64,000 nucleotides of DNA from a virus. Where the stretch lies: the IMG/VR virus record IMGVR_UViG_3300032291_002856, positions 1 to 64,000 of that record; one strand, 5' to 3'. This document shows positions 51,701-56,346 of the stretch, one piece after another (within the stretch, counting starts at the first letter, position 1; each line of letters starts with the position of its first letter). Made by a program: the position numbers and the translations under genes. The notes below the pieces were generated by a model that ran no database searches, was not told the DNA's origin, and saw nothing but the letters and a program-made list of their open reading frames with translations.

Positions 51701-52790
51701 GTTGATCAGTTGCTGCCGACTCCATGTAACCTCGTGATATGTCTTGCCCTACACGTAAGTCTTCGTTAGTTCCTTTCCCTACTCGAATTCCAAGTCTGGT
51801 TTTAACAGAGTCTTTAAATTTTCCCCACGTATTGTGCAAAGACCTTCTTCTCGCTCTGCCAGAAGCCCGTTGTTCAGCACCTGCTGTAAGAGAGTCTCCG
51901 AATCCTTCACCGTCGTCTCCAGAACCAGGCCTTTCAACATAGTTTACTTTGCCTCCATAACCCATTTCATTTTCAAAACCAACGTCAGATAACTGACTTC
52001 TCTGAACAACCGGACGAGCAACTGCTTTTCTAACCATCTGTTTGACAGTTCCTAGAACCTGCCTAAACGACTGTATATTGCCCATTCTCTTAGTTGCTTG
52101 TTGGCCCGCTGCCATGAAACCGTCACCAATATCCGCTACAACAGTAGTCAAAGCTTCTTCAAACGCATCGACTATCGCACTCACCGGGCTTCCTGGTTTT
52201 ATACTCTGAAGTAAACCGGCGCCTCGGTTACTTCCGGCAGCAGTTTGTTTTTGCGCAATTGAGCGGATTAACGCTCTCATCTGAGATATTTCTGGCTTAG
52301 AAAGTGCGTTAACATCTGAAGTTTCTGTAAGAACGTTCGATCTTTTTGGAGAAGGCCCTTCTCCTTTGTAAAGCCCAAAAGTATTAGGAGTTGTTATACC
52401 ATATTGTCCCGGCAAATCAGGTTCTTTTGCGGTTGACGATCTTGATCCTCTAGGAGCAGCTCCAGAAGGTCTTGCGGCAGTCGTGACAGCGTTTGCTTGC
52501 TTCGCTGCATTTGCTTCTTGCTGCATTAAAGCAATACGCTCTTTAATTAACTGATTAAGTCTTTCGTTTGAAGCTATCGCTTCTTCGACGTCCTCAACAC
52601 GAATTTGGGCCTGTCGTTCTGATTTTCGACCTATAACTTCTCCGGTTTTGGAGTCTTTTACTGTAGGCTCTAAATCTTTAGTGTTAATTCCAACACTGTC
52701 TAAAAGTTTTTTAGCTTCTGGGACTGTCTGAATAATATCATTCAGCATAGTCAACAAGCTTTCTAACTTAGAAATATAGCTGTCTGACAT
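36738..52790 (-). CDS. Giant tail tape measure protein with embedded enzyme-like domains, 5,350 aa
   Basis: The ATG follows TAGGTG. Approximate plan: 1-600 low-complexity and helical; 603-751 YpsA-like SLOG domain (SGGQTGTD at 700) followed by an ASCH-like segment (775-870); 870-1,640 helical; 1,640-3,184 highly charged with internal repeats; 3,184-3,400 Gly/Pro/Ala-rich linker; 3,700-3,930 tape-measure core ('INYWATAAFNAPTAIMDAID', 'NSYGVDINKTFNVARKLAAF'); 4,100-4,215 staphylococcal-nuclease-type domain with D4111, R4126, D4131, E4134 and R4172 in the catalytic places; 4,270-4,312 glycine-zipper hydrophobic segment; helical to the end. Its size, position after the chaperone pair and core motif identify the tape measure. 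No peptidoglycan hydrolase was recognised. About 1.5 angstrom per residue predicts a tail near 0.8 micrometre. Confidence 0.9.
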   Translation of the reverse strand: MSDSYISKLESLLTMLNDIIQTVPEAKKLLDSVGINTKDLEPTVKDSKTGEVIGRKSERQAQIRVEDVEEAIASNERLNQLIKERIALMQQEANAAKQANAVTTAARPSGAAPRGSRSSTAKEPDLPGQYGITTPNTFGLYKGEGPSPKRSNVLTETSDVNALSKPEISQMRALIRSIAQKQTAAGSNRGAGLLQSIKPGSPVSAIVDAFEEALTTVVADIGDGFMAAGQQATKRMGNIQSFRQVLGTVKQMVRKAVARPVVQRSQLSDVGFENEMGYGGKVNYVERPGSGDDGEGFGDSLTAGAEQRASGRARRRSLHNTWGKFKDSVKTRLGIRVGKGTNEDLRVGQDISRGYMESAATDQLFQEGVDYDITRTMDSILQNAIQDLRSGRVVSPTTNPAAAGTNLSSKIPRSIMAALSRFGPLVQGASTDTTARGAIGREGKSLGVFGGPTAQNAFAGIFAAFLAEKLQASSGASTQDQIRMLRGLNVKEIFQNLFTPDGVTRKESETSLAGILHQRVKDDLEKRVKRAEEEYAVAGTPESRKEAGKALAAARAEQRAYAKLDEKPTVVQVGPSTTRGLVSVSTGGSYPRRTERNAAAAPVTLSYAADHATPGERKTASAVKAAGGVLVSDEGQSNEQIAARLVESLKATSATSLNVSGNAMPAWKKAGVSQDQVNRNVYDILKIVKAQYPQLSTIVSGGQTGTDIAGSVAAAALGLNADVHMPDGYLQRDENDKDVRNTPQDIENYIQKQALALNPNLGRSRPTDATMPMKYSMAQSQLREDLKARYLTGTTTSQLVEQGIRTATTRAGGGYKPGQIIEIPELPGSRYRVTSVSKPDFSTPEGIAAWEAKEGWSFKDLPDRIKRQVTNPRARQISFEPYKEEDVPAGPSSVVIQPTRPVPADMIANPKASITGIENDPEEMITRVAGYGFGRDSFRDMVTNVRPVANRALNYLRRLGRADMPVLFDSPTPLQVIAQNNREGLPLDDGLESQLKVDEEIKQNKYKFTDSILAGFGLIGGSSKYQNFTQGLQTARNITDKDGKVDPRKARELPSPLSQLKNFFSSIQLLEQAEYSGFPILDYANAYDPKNPNRALALEMEAASPMLSKLSKRMLARVRTLSRSKEFKSTDSFGQFSMLSKLLRPVLVPALAEGGEDVPSVDTLVSAPDALRQNLPILHTSGGMADRIARVMGTTDHLENSRNQASTVSPISMAKTLRFRISSLAKAILGRMPSPAYNDSVVQRHKREGIVDTGVREDLSISDKLAEQQQADRDFTLEERPGEFTYRSGTYSAGEHVNLEEQREEIDRILRAPEKSLTTAELIRRSQYQAEIAAGLDPLRHLQSGNRQDNAVNYDPAAAMVTASDKPRDRSDRSPLDKLIAKFQKFQGDNKGLKQLLATAIGDPKAREKALKLIGGVTPGMANMLRYTDFGDTASVESYLKAAAKDPKNRAMAEQISTFMADTKGHKYLENPAIAEMFNVATRDRPNEAVVEARQQAKEEDVPLARRLGPIIGKLRILQKLKDFGRQSSRDPSLGDAKFLSDMQAIFSVLAPEQTEQFRKMDTKNPEHVQSLTTTNAGRDLVRQMRAVAQGLYLRHMRHPRAADVEPREEITKLTENTPYKNVEFFVGSATENAQLLKRDTAVAEAKDKSQEDPKELFLERLGEEDRNAAIAARDKENADRIAEVNAALDRKEFKEATEGKRRRYFGSNSEANQRRRDKIFKRLTRRVRPLAWWEAAKPVKRTKRQINALYRNSPEYLEAKQREKDAKQEAREAENMPVPEVSYGINPSVARGIPDFIKEFQEFDEPKVQSEVKDLEIMREQERERQLLEIDKKREAERLADQENGQKAVDKNRRQRRKEINAALDSKPKKRSKRQRKKILDRLTRNIRTYEQEDFGRDEKGNPLFFTEQERNVYAPLPGDEANNQKLMDRLRKYYAERNVDAKYPIPARLIDAWLERENPPRGIDTAMRAQYGDPTRPEYINKYGSLFGGAGIDPGVASIPKSDPKAERNTEERRETAKRLWEARQRRRYAIDKQITIREVEAEGITDPAQKLAIADERVKRSEFATLSQIIARGRQRIKETQERAAARENEANAATLPIVEKVQNRLFMEASGRFLLPAPDPNKPEEEYTKTAEQLAAEEPARQSAETVRRREAEAKRRSEAAQRGLVTRRRNIRRKQIQAVYTNYDAGAVVPPSTPEGIQLEDQRQKKIDEDRINRRKAASIESKRRRAETDAKIAEREQKAYMSDAAVARRARVAEERGARREEEADIGIANIVGLKREQEYQDQLGPIRNATDAANRAEDANNRRLRERRRSAAARFHRIHADYEAGKGDRPRRQFNLPGPVPDTDPLRRPLSYVGQDNPLSEFQLFRQRVSAGYRRFTNEGVDVGQMPLFQTTEREQPATIAEERELRRQQIAENEQRTRIRIAEKIGEDREAEADAKIAAIRRSIREDNLDSALRPVQDENAKRQNDQRIANERLRRRKAKSIESKRRQPQTNARVAAREEKQYMSNPAVARRAKIAEERRDKREQEAESQIRSIREVTRRREDAAIREEEFEGRLKYIRGLTFDARTASKQGASYQVPTYERQTPEIDNPAYLAAVEAAREKVNKATGLTESQKDAFLQKLIGKITVPKQSAPPISGFSKFKESTSKFFKDLLTGGVDEGSGTSTWRMFPDVGTGKNVLVRDTPRIARKRNESAERLADRSFITDAKIAAREAKQKAAKAAKPVKMVETDNPEYLAAVAEAKERVEKIAGRISPERKEAYLQNLLDRIAVPAKLTVPATEAISERERQIIDKHVEKYAAARVPRKQRQSVESKKRRPETDLAVAERERKAKEKGEALATVEVDNPAYLAAVQEAKERLNRIKGLTDEDKKEAYLQKLISKITIPAKIMARREKPISAAEQKRIDDYDAQLAASRESRRKTKSVESKIRQPETEARVAERERRQYYKVHPEAMFADTSRAVMENPALVARRKEIDRRLDERAARTGRPVSDAMRKRAYSLLSKEENPEYAKAVKSVTDWMDSKSITDPEERAMLLARVNVPRQRDIPRTVQTPKGYRLDRQPKDYINLAELRNYSPESDPGAGMRMATDIVETAIQKKLFSDMGPMTAEETASRQARAQKIRDRLLKNKRPYNPEWQKAQRRDEIEELLTYPEEILSDAQRAEKSKLLARFEKGEDIYAVDSGKGSKGSGSGSGGSGGGGGGGGSPPSDDEDGGEEGGRRRGGRKTGRRREGSGTTVTATGSPVNITANTVTATGSPVNIVAAGLAVSGSGSATGAHAAPASGASGVSGTALHAAVVAAASAPSTTPASIVAGRTLVGIGPFGPIYKTGSATTGTAATTPAAGAGAGFFGMFPGLAIPGAGGGFGGGGGGGLPFGVGGEFGEGGARNFGADRLLAVQQLRAARNAYEQNMGSLGGAGVGVSKRELTGIAQTTTKSIIDNNDSFKELLQTANKGGYGQEADDIQAIFSSLDAPGKNIADLATDLSRLQNALVALDKAAEATQNDTTKTSEEIERAAKVRAAAAKVGVLAGFAGEEQDRAAKDVEKETNRRLSALREGLQANTTQQSLFGYTFGQDITRRGLLKGYANEITGGKGGLLYNSLAGNLQAYGVNFLGKEVRRDLRTASAADLAYTQKKLSGGDSEYQRRIDATNAALDKKGITDVNRRQRILNRVTREADRGPGVDLTTAELTAMQKTLNEEKSARNQSTLASRFSHFTQKAQQINYWATAAFNAPTAIMDAIDQAVRPALNAEKTMISARTLALSPETYGNAMQAALTQQKLFGGTLTKNIGQVTGFIPLANSYGVDINKTFNVARKLAAFDPAQGTEGAQIAIREFLSGNMSSLSRRFEISRSALSNIKQGDATEMLDSLDALLSGMGLTDRLIEDQAASMATKYDKMLGRLEAAQLSFSKIAVGALEPILNYFVGEDSTMAETSRRDTTDTVLKERVAKRGDSVLTQAAHGRKVIKDLDLNSATFMQDLDAMLANANEAMVKENKLIEESTGQNVNATLYKRLNQMTPEEQDSFKADVRAKMLTGITQESAIRQTISEQTDYAGYQQFVTSRVQLGSLNTTPEMLKDQLDDANKALINKDDQEILVKNLEVLDGDTFNMNLEDGLEVRGRFLGIDAPEKGSAEGLAVKKEIEAIKADPNKEIRIFGGYGEDAKYGRPLVRALVRDKETGEEYDLAAKLLAEGKVEYNDFGGYDNLTAEGKAALDRYRALGQSAADQGIGAVNQFAASMGYGATLQPTQQAIDAVFTKKYGMNGSNIAGLLPSIILGAGAGAAIGTIAGPYGIAGGALIGGAYGAYKGMSLNRAAFDSDTSVEQRQEILKETEVQMKREDLETLYAPQIRRTMVEQAAEKYNNEMLKNAPARAKNPENLVNNQDIEDIIAGTFDRKEIIKFTGQFGAQLEEEIAAATTEFSKTYYGAQQMYMDQLSTNASTLTETQQTALAMRVPSLDDPSKTVSLTERTAQALARQSMGKLKGDQAIAAGEVFYGPETAKTANESILTYNVIADKRTIEAIDFLAKKGELIEVPTGETLLKSVPVINPETGVQELDPLTLRPKVKVEAVPQTELRPTTHQEVVRALKENDTAYINAAIAQASLPENQNRSTYFEESKKYSDALMDESTKLRESLYVGLTSNAALLSFTGLGKTMAEMYIPPKMPSSVNTGTAGEAETTIPEYSDVDKALAFVSGFEIDASDSGNEAAIEQLRTTTQQNIDKLKNSAQAFEQLASSAYSFDVQFKSTFRNFTDAIAAAGDNARTIMMNMGQGNPRFAIDNLMQLTGIDFKQLAMQYQILPGMQTRPSTNGQTTTYGYTQGPRGTLSFVEDFMRNPDFMSQFKESELLQVYNMATGASTQLAQRGMQQNWQMQDMARQNARSIEDINRSGMNSLIGIHRGYVNQMMVLASQAEVNKRMSEATTQEAINVAELPEDQRQAINAKDKEERAQVEHLAQFNIKGYLETKTGKADTEMQDLFKELETKGPANSDEYEEFWKTKIIPARNIRKEAALARSKDKSLSPEERTAAENEFIELNDNPDRALKGYQWVDDRTRERIRRASGIKQQEKNLEGLRLQRSGLVLSGQKLQEDMKKASGDPVAQQAIGQSIAENEKALRDNKDAMDAATRTINALRDLQDDWFEGSDQQWKQLLIGVESASAGAKRSIEDLAISMKTQYEEAYIKFEQSRTDMVTSFARAATEIAAQVPLSIAPGLNAIMELSTSNAAATIAYNSGVEVEDASGKKIAGPEAAMTIAMDGAMRAAKMLYPDEKGDRYTKFMEAVAASARSNFTSNPKDPNNPNGGLPSGLDLYKGTYDGKDGLRVIVLNDGKIVVSSTPETSASGVVVP
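43935..46136 (-). repeat. Internal repeat family R2 of the tape measure gene (four copies)
   Basis: A diverged unit of the form RRK-x-(K/A)S(I/V)ESK-x-R-x-x-(E/Q)T-x-A-x-(V/I)AxRE is encoded at about 45,979-46,136, 45,182-45,341, 44,277-44,360 and 43,935-44,019. The first two copies are longer and share 'YMS', then 'AVARRA' and 'AEER'. The DNA is similar as well as the protein. Confidence 0.78.
44112..45005 (-). repeat. Internal repeat family R1 of the tape measure gene (three copies)
   Basis: A unit of about 43 residues, DNP(A/E)YLAAV...(A/E)(A/Q)LQ-type ending K-I-T-x-P, is encoded at 44,879-45,005, 44,448-44,579 and 44,112-44,240. A weaker fourth copy (NPEYAKAV...) lies near 43,640-43,770. 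The copies alternate with R2 units, as in tandem duplication of a larger block. Confidence 0.8.
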
Positions 52791-52799
52791 GTATTACAC

Positions 52800-53463
52800 C
52801 TACATAAACATTTCAAAGATTGCAGCTTCTTTTTTAAGATCTGCATCTTCTTGTTCTTTTATTTTCTTTAATTTTCTACGAATACTAGCATCAACAGCGT
52901 GTTGTTTCGCGCTGACTAAAGCGTTCATTTCTAAATGCGTTAAACGCCCTATCTTTTGGGCGTTTAACGCGGTCATCTGATGGTCAACTAGAAAATGATC
53001 AATCCACATTCCTAGTTCTTGATGACTGTTATTGCAAGTCTTAATCAGATGATGAATCCCCTCCAGACGGCTCAGGCTCACGTAAGGCGTTGTCCTTGTT
53101 GAGTGCCTCGATGTATTTATCGAAAGCATCCTTCGATACTTTTCCAAGCGTCCAAATGTTTTCTGCAAGCTCACGGACAACCTCCCCATTCGCGTCAAGT
53201 AATTTTTTCGCCTGAGCCGAGTTCAATTTTGGGCGAATTAATCCTTCAACAATTGTGTTTATTGTAAACTCAATTGTATCAGTTTCCCCTGATTTTTGCG
53301 AAAGCGTGTTGATCTTCTCCATCTGAGCATAGCTCAGAGCACGAATTCTCAACCGTTTCTTCAAACCCTTGATTGTGAGGTCTACTTCAAGAAGCGAATC
53401 ATCAGTGAGTAAGTCATCGACATTCTCGTAATATTCCCCAGAACCAAATGCGTAATCTAGCAT
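52800..53463 (-). CDS. Tail assembly chaperone, G-T frameshift product (220 aa)
   Basis: The long form begins at 53,463, reads in frame to the GGG at 53,061-53,059 (residue 135), shifts +1 so that GGG re-pairs one base on (the run of four Gs at 53,061-53,058), and continues ATT CAT CAT to the stop at 52,800. This adds 85 residues ('IHHLIKTCNNSHQELGMWID' onward), giving about 220. The T part has no ribosome site of its own. This is the gpG/gpGT layout that precedes tape measure genes. The +1 shift is inferred from the frames; a -2 shift gives the same frame. Confidence 0.68.
52937..52970 (-). other. 13-bp perfect hairpin in the T part of the chaperone gene
   Basis: GCGTTAAACGCCC (52,937-52,949) pairs with GGGCGTTTAACGC (52,958-52,970) around an eight-base loop. 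It lies about 90 bases after the proposed slip site, inside coding sequence, where a perfect stem of this length is unexpected. Confidence 0.85.
53041..53463 (-). CDS. Tail assembly chaperone gpG-like, short form, 140 aa
   Basis: The in-frame product ends 'REPEPSGGDSSSD'. The body is helical ('LKKRLRIRALSYAQMEKINT', 'PKLNSAQAKKLLDANGEVVR') and resembles small tail chaperones that bind the tape measure. The ATG follows AAAGGAG and a terminator, which lowers its level relative to the tail tube genes. Its last codons contain the frameshift site. Confidence 0.82.
   Translation of the reverse strand: MLDYAFGSGEYYENVDDLLTDDSLLEVDLTIKGLKKRLRIRALSYAQMEKINTLSQKSGETDTIEFTINTIVEGLIRPKLNSAQAKKLLDANGEVVRELAENIWTLGKVSKDAFDKYIEALNKDNALREPEPSGGDSSSD
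53056..53064 (-). promoter_or_regulatory. Proposed +1 ribosomal frameshift site GGA-GGG-GAT
   Basis: On the minus strand GGAGGGGAT in frame zero reads GGA GGG GAT. A peptidyl tRNA-Gly on GGG can re-pair with the overlapping +1 GGG, giving GGG ATT and opening the T frame. The purine run GGAGGGG may also act as an internal Shine-Dalgarno-like stimulator. Confidence 0.6.
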
Positions 53464-53477
53464 AACAGTCTCCTTTA

Positions 53478-53523
53478 AATAAAAAAATAAACCCTCTCCG
53501 ATAACATTTTATCAGAGAGGGTT
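53478..53523 (-). terminator. Terminator between tail tube genes and chaperone genes
   Basis: AACCCTCTC pairs with GAGAGGGTT (53,490-53,498 and 53,515-53,523), with inner GATAA/TTATC pairing, followed on the minus strand by TATTTTTTTATTT. It should make tail tube protein more abundant than chaperone and tape measure. Confidence 0.85.
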
Positions 53524-53560
53524 GCATTTGACAAGCACTTACAATTAATTATTAAGCGTC

Positions 53561-53998
53561 TTAGTCGGTGTAGTCGCTGCCAGTTGAGGTGTCGACTGTG
53601 AAGCCACCATTGTCCATGAAGTCGAACGATACAGTCACCTGATCGTTTGCGGCGTTCGTGAGCTGGTAACCAGTCAAGATAGCTGAAGGAATGACCATGG
53701 TGTAGCCGCCCTTCGAAACAAGCTTAACGCCGATGTATTCACCGGAGTTTGAGATGTTGATCAAACGAGTGTGAGTCGTCTGCTGGTCGATCGGAAGCGT
53801 TACTTGAAACGAACCGTTAACACGCTTCGTGGTGGTGAACGTGTACATCTTACCGTTGTCGTTTAAGAAAGGACCGGCGTCGACCTGTTGGGTCTGCAAA
53901 GAAGCCTGCCACTGTGAAACAAACTTAACGTTGTCGTAGGCAGTGCCTGCGGCATTCTTAATCTTTAAATAACCCTCAATACCTTTAACAATTGCCAT
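53561..53998 (-). CDS. Major tail tube protein, paralog B, 145 aa
   Basis: The sequence has the tail-tube plan: N-terminal 'MAIVKGIEGYLKIKN', strong beta stretches and 'TNAANDQVTVSFDFMDNGGF' at the end. 'QWQASLQTQQVDAGPF' is shared exactly with paralog A just upstream, and most core positions match. It lies before the chaperone and tape measure genes and is followed by a terminator, as expected for a highly made subunit. The ATG follows TAGGAGA. Confidence 0.83.
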   Translation of the reverse strand: MAIVKGIEGYLKIKNAAGTAYDNVKFVSQWQASLQTQQVDAGPFLNDNGKMYTFTTTKRVNGSFQVTLPIDQQTTHTRLINISNSGEYIGVKLVSKGGYTMVIPSAILTGYQLTNAANDQVTVSFDFMDNGGFTVDTSTGSDYTD

Positions 53999-54011
53999 TG
54001 AAGTAGTTCTC

Positions 54012-54428
54012 CTAATTTAGATTTGGTATTACTATAAATCCGGCGTAGTCGTAGAAGTCAAACGAGATTGTGACTCGGTCGTTTGCCGCGTTTGTCAACT
54101 GATAACCGGACAGAAGAGCAGAGGGGATGATCATCTGATATCCACCTTTGCTTTTTAACTTGAGCTCGAAATATATCCCGCTGTTCGACAAGTTTATTAA
54201 CTTGGTATGAACATTGGAACTTGAAGATTCTTGCGTAATCTGAAATGATCCCTGAACTCGTCGGCTAGTAGTAAAAGAATACATTTTGCCGTTGTCGTTT
54301 AAAAAGGGACCAGCGTCCACTTGTTGCGTTTGCAGTGACGCTTGCCACTGCTCAGCAAAAGGAACTTCTTCTTCGCCTAAATCGTGTTTTATAATAATCT
54401 GGCCTTCTACGCCTTTAACAATACTCAT
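54012..54428 (-). CDS. Major tail tube protein, paralog A, 138 aa
   Basis: It is a diverged tandem copy of the gene at 53,561, with the same start 'VKG', the shared 'QWQASLQTQQVDAGPF' and a 'TNAANDRVTISFDFYDY' end, but a different surface loop around residue 65 and a shorter C terminus. Either both build the tube or one forms a special ring, such as a terminator or a decoration. The ATG follows GAGGTGAG. Confidence 0.83.
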   Translation of the reverse strand: MSIVKGVEGQIIIKHDLGEEEVPFAEQWQASLQTQQVDAGPFLNDNGKMYSFTTSRRVQGSFQITQESSSSNVHTKLINLSNSGIYFELKLKSKGGYQMIIPSALLSGYQLTNAANDRVTISFDFYDYAGFIVIPNLN

Positions 54429-54431
54429 TGC

Positions 54432-54860
54432 TCACCTCGGAGTGATGAACGTTTCAAATCCTACTGCCGCTGTGTAGACAGCGGTTGTGTTTATTCTTTC
54501 AACTGGGAACGAGTAAGTTTTGTAAGGATAGAATTGCACATCGTACGGTATAGCAATATTAGCTATACCCGTTACAAGAATTGGATCAGAAAAGTTATTA
54601 ACAAGTTCTCCTAACGAGTCTGCCGCACCGGCCAAACTATTAGAGATAGACCGCATAGTAACTATTCCTTTCCAAGCAGTCATGTTGAGCATGTTATAGC
54701 TGACGCCTAAACTACTGTCGCTCTGGTAAACCAGGTACGGGTACAGTGCTTCTGACGGAGCCACGTTAAAAAATACTCTTCCTGCGTATTGCCCAGAAAT
54801 CTGAACAATTGCTCGTGCGATGATTCTCCATATATTCGGATAAAGCGCGTTAACTATCAT
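54432..54860 (-). CDS. Tail completion/minor tail protein-like, 142 aa
   Basis: This protein is beta-rich with 'FNVAPSEALYPYLVYQSDSS' and 'VQFYPYKTYSFPVERINTTA', which recalls gpU or gp10-type tail terminators. It stands between the connector genes and the tail tube genes, the normal place for a tail terminator. The ATG follows AAGGAA. Assigned by order more than by motif. Confidence 0.65.
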   Translation of the reverse strand: MIVNALYPNIWRIIARAIVQISGQYAGRVFFNVAPSEALYPYLVYQSDSSLGVSYNMLNMTAWKGIVTMRSISNSLAGAADSLGELVNNFSDPILVTGIANIAIPYDVQFYPYKTYSFPVERINTTAVYTAAVGFETFITPR

Positions 54861-54874
54861 TTTGTTCCTTGTTA

Positions 54875-55459
54875 CTATTTCAAAATGCTACCAATTTGCT
54901 GATTGACGACTTTTTTAACACTCGCCTCAAGCTCTGCATCGGTAAGCTGTTGAAATTTTTTTTGAACCTGCTGAACAAGTTCTTTCATCATTCCCTTTAC
55001 TTCAGAAAGCGTTGCTTTTTTTGTTGAATTATCGACCGCTTGTTCAATAATAACTTTTAAACTAGGTCCGTCAATTTTGCCAGACTTTATGATTAAACTG
55101 ATTTCATTCGACATTTTATATAACTGCAGAATTGAATCGTCAATAAGCGCCGCTTTTAGCGGGTTCTGCACTGTGTCCTGATCAACCAGTTCTTCTCCAG
55201 TATCTTGCTTGACTTGCTGATTTATATTTTTAAACGTGTTCAATCGGTCATTAAATTTTTTGTTTTCTGATCTTTCTGATTGTTTATTGCGGCGATCAGT
55301 CATTCTGATTTCTTCTTCAGGACTAACGTCGTTAAGGGAGAACAAATACTCTTCCACATTTTTTAAAACTGTGTGTTCTACAATTTTGCCTAAATGCTTA
55401 GGAATGGAATTGTACTCTTCTTTGTATCTTTGAATCTTCTTTATAAGCTCTTGAATCAT
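54875..55459 (-). CDS. Head-tail/neck protein-like, helical, 194 aa
   Basis: The protein is charged and helical throughout ('YKEEYNSIPKHLGKIVEHTV', 'GMMKELVQQVQKKFQQLTDA'). It starts in an ATGA overlap with the previous gene. In position it matches HK97 gp10-like neck proteins, but no signature was seen, so a scaffold-like or virion-internal role is also possible. Confidence 0.6.
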   Translation of the reverse strand: MIQELIKKIQRYKEEYNSIPKHLGKIVEHTVLKNVEEYLFSLNDVSPEEEIRMTDRRNKQSERSENKKFNDRLNTFKNINQQVKQDTGEELVDQDTVQNPLKAALIDDSILQLYKMSNEISLIIKSGKIDGPSLKVIIEQAVDNSTKKATLSEVKGMMKELVQQVQKKFQQLTDAELEASVKKVVNQQIGSILK

Positions 55460-55830
55460 TTCTGTCGCTCGACTGAGATGATAAACGCCCCCATAAGCGA
55501 ATGCTTGATGGGGACGTCTACTATATCGTATACAACGCTGTCAAATACTAACTTGTCTTTAGTCGCCACTTCAACGCTAAACGGAAGTTGGATTTTCGTG
55601 GTTTGCTGATTTTTTAAAATCTGCACATCCTCATCTTGATTCGTAAAGGACGATAGTGTTTTTCCTGACTTGTTAATTATGCGGCATTTTATATTTGTCT
55701 GCTCGGTGAACTGCTCTGTGTACTCACCGTCAATTGTTGAATATCCGGTAAATACTCTGAGTGTGCAACTGTCGAGCATAAACGATTCAGCTTGCTGACG
55801 TATGTAAAGAGCTGAACTAATCAGTGTCAT
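55456..55830 (-). CDS. Head closure-like protein, 124 aa
   Basis: The ATG at 55,830 is preferred; it overlaps the previous stop by 14 bases, with AAGGCGG upstream. The beta-rich product ('CTLRVFTGYSTIDGEYTEQF', 'KIQLPFSVEVATKDKLVFDS', 'DVPIKHSLMGAFIISVERQK') fits the small-barrel head-closure or stopper type. Assignment is by order and style. Confidence 0.65.
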   Translation of the reverse strand: MTLISSALYIRQQAESFMLDSCTLRVFTGYSTIDGEYTEQFTEQTNIKCRIINKSGKTLSSFTNQDEDVQILKNQQTTKIQLPFSVEVATKDKLVFDSVVYDIVDVPIKHSLMGAFIISVERQK

Positions 55831-56326
55831 CCTGTGCCGCCTTAATTCGAGCGTCAATCGCTTGAATCTTTTTAATCGGTTTGTTTTGGTTAACAGCTGC
55901 TTCGCGTACGCGCTGCAAAGTTGATAGAGCGGTAAGGGAGTAAAGGCGCTTGTTAAATTCAGTCATTGACTTCAATTCAACAATTTCATTAATTTCTTCG
56001 TCAGTTAAGAAGTTTGTAAGATCAGGTTGTAGATCAGCTTCGTTATACTCCTTAAGTAGTCCATTGACAAACAAACTTTTGTTCATTCGTTTGAACAGCT
56101 TGTCTTCTAACTCTGAATAAAGTTCAATAACTTCGTCTTCGTAAACAAACGCGGAGCGTCTTTTTGTGTCAAAGTCAAAACTTTCTTCTTGTGTTGAAAG
56201 AGTCCACCCGACATTTTTTGAACTATCGTGAGGGTCTACACGGTCTCCAGCAACAATGTGAACTGGGACTTTTGCGTACCGCTTGTAAATTGTCTCAAAC
56301 GCTGGGTAAATATTGTTCTTAGCCAT
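55817..56326 (-). CDS. Head-tail connector-like protein, 169 aa
   Basis: The protein is helical with 'EVIELYSELEDKLFKRMNKS' and 'LQPDLTNFLTDEEINEIVEL', after an N-terminal basic region. It directly follows the major capsid gene, where connectors (HK97 gp6-type) lie. The ATG follows AAAGGA. Confidence 0.62.
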   Translation of the reverse strand: MAKNNIYPAFETIYKRYAKVPVHIVAGDRVDPHDSSKNVGWTLSTQEESFDFDTKRRSAFVYEDEVIELYSELEDKLFKRMNKSLFVNGLLKEYNEADLQPDLTNFLTDEEINEIVELKSMTEFNKRLYSLTALSTLQRVREAAVNQNKPIKKIQAIDARIKAAQDDTD

Positions 56327-56346
56327 ATCTTTTTCCTTTATTAGTA

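Noticed and set aside
36738-52790. A non-ribosomal peptide synthetase, adhesin or toxin as the 16-kb gene
   Set aside because: No synthetase, adhesin or secretion motifs are seen, and gene order plus the core region identify a tape measure.
52800-53198. An independent 132-aa gene in the T frame
   Set aside because: Its first ATG lies deep in the preceding gene with no ribosome site. The open overlap fits a frameshift extension better.
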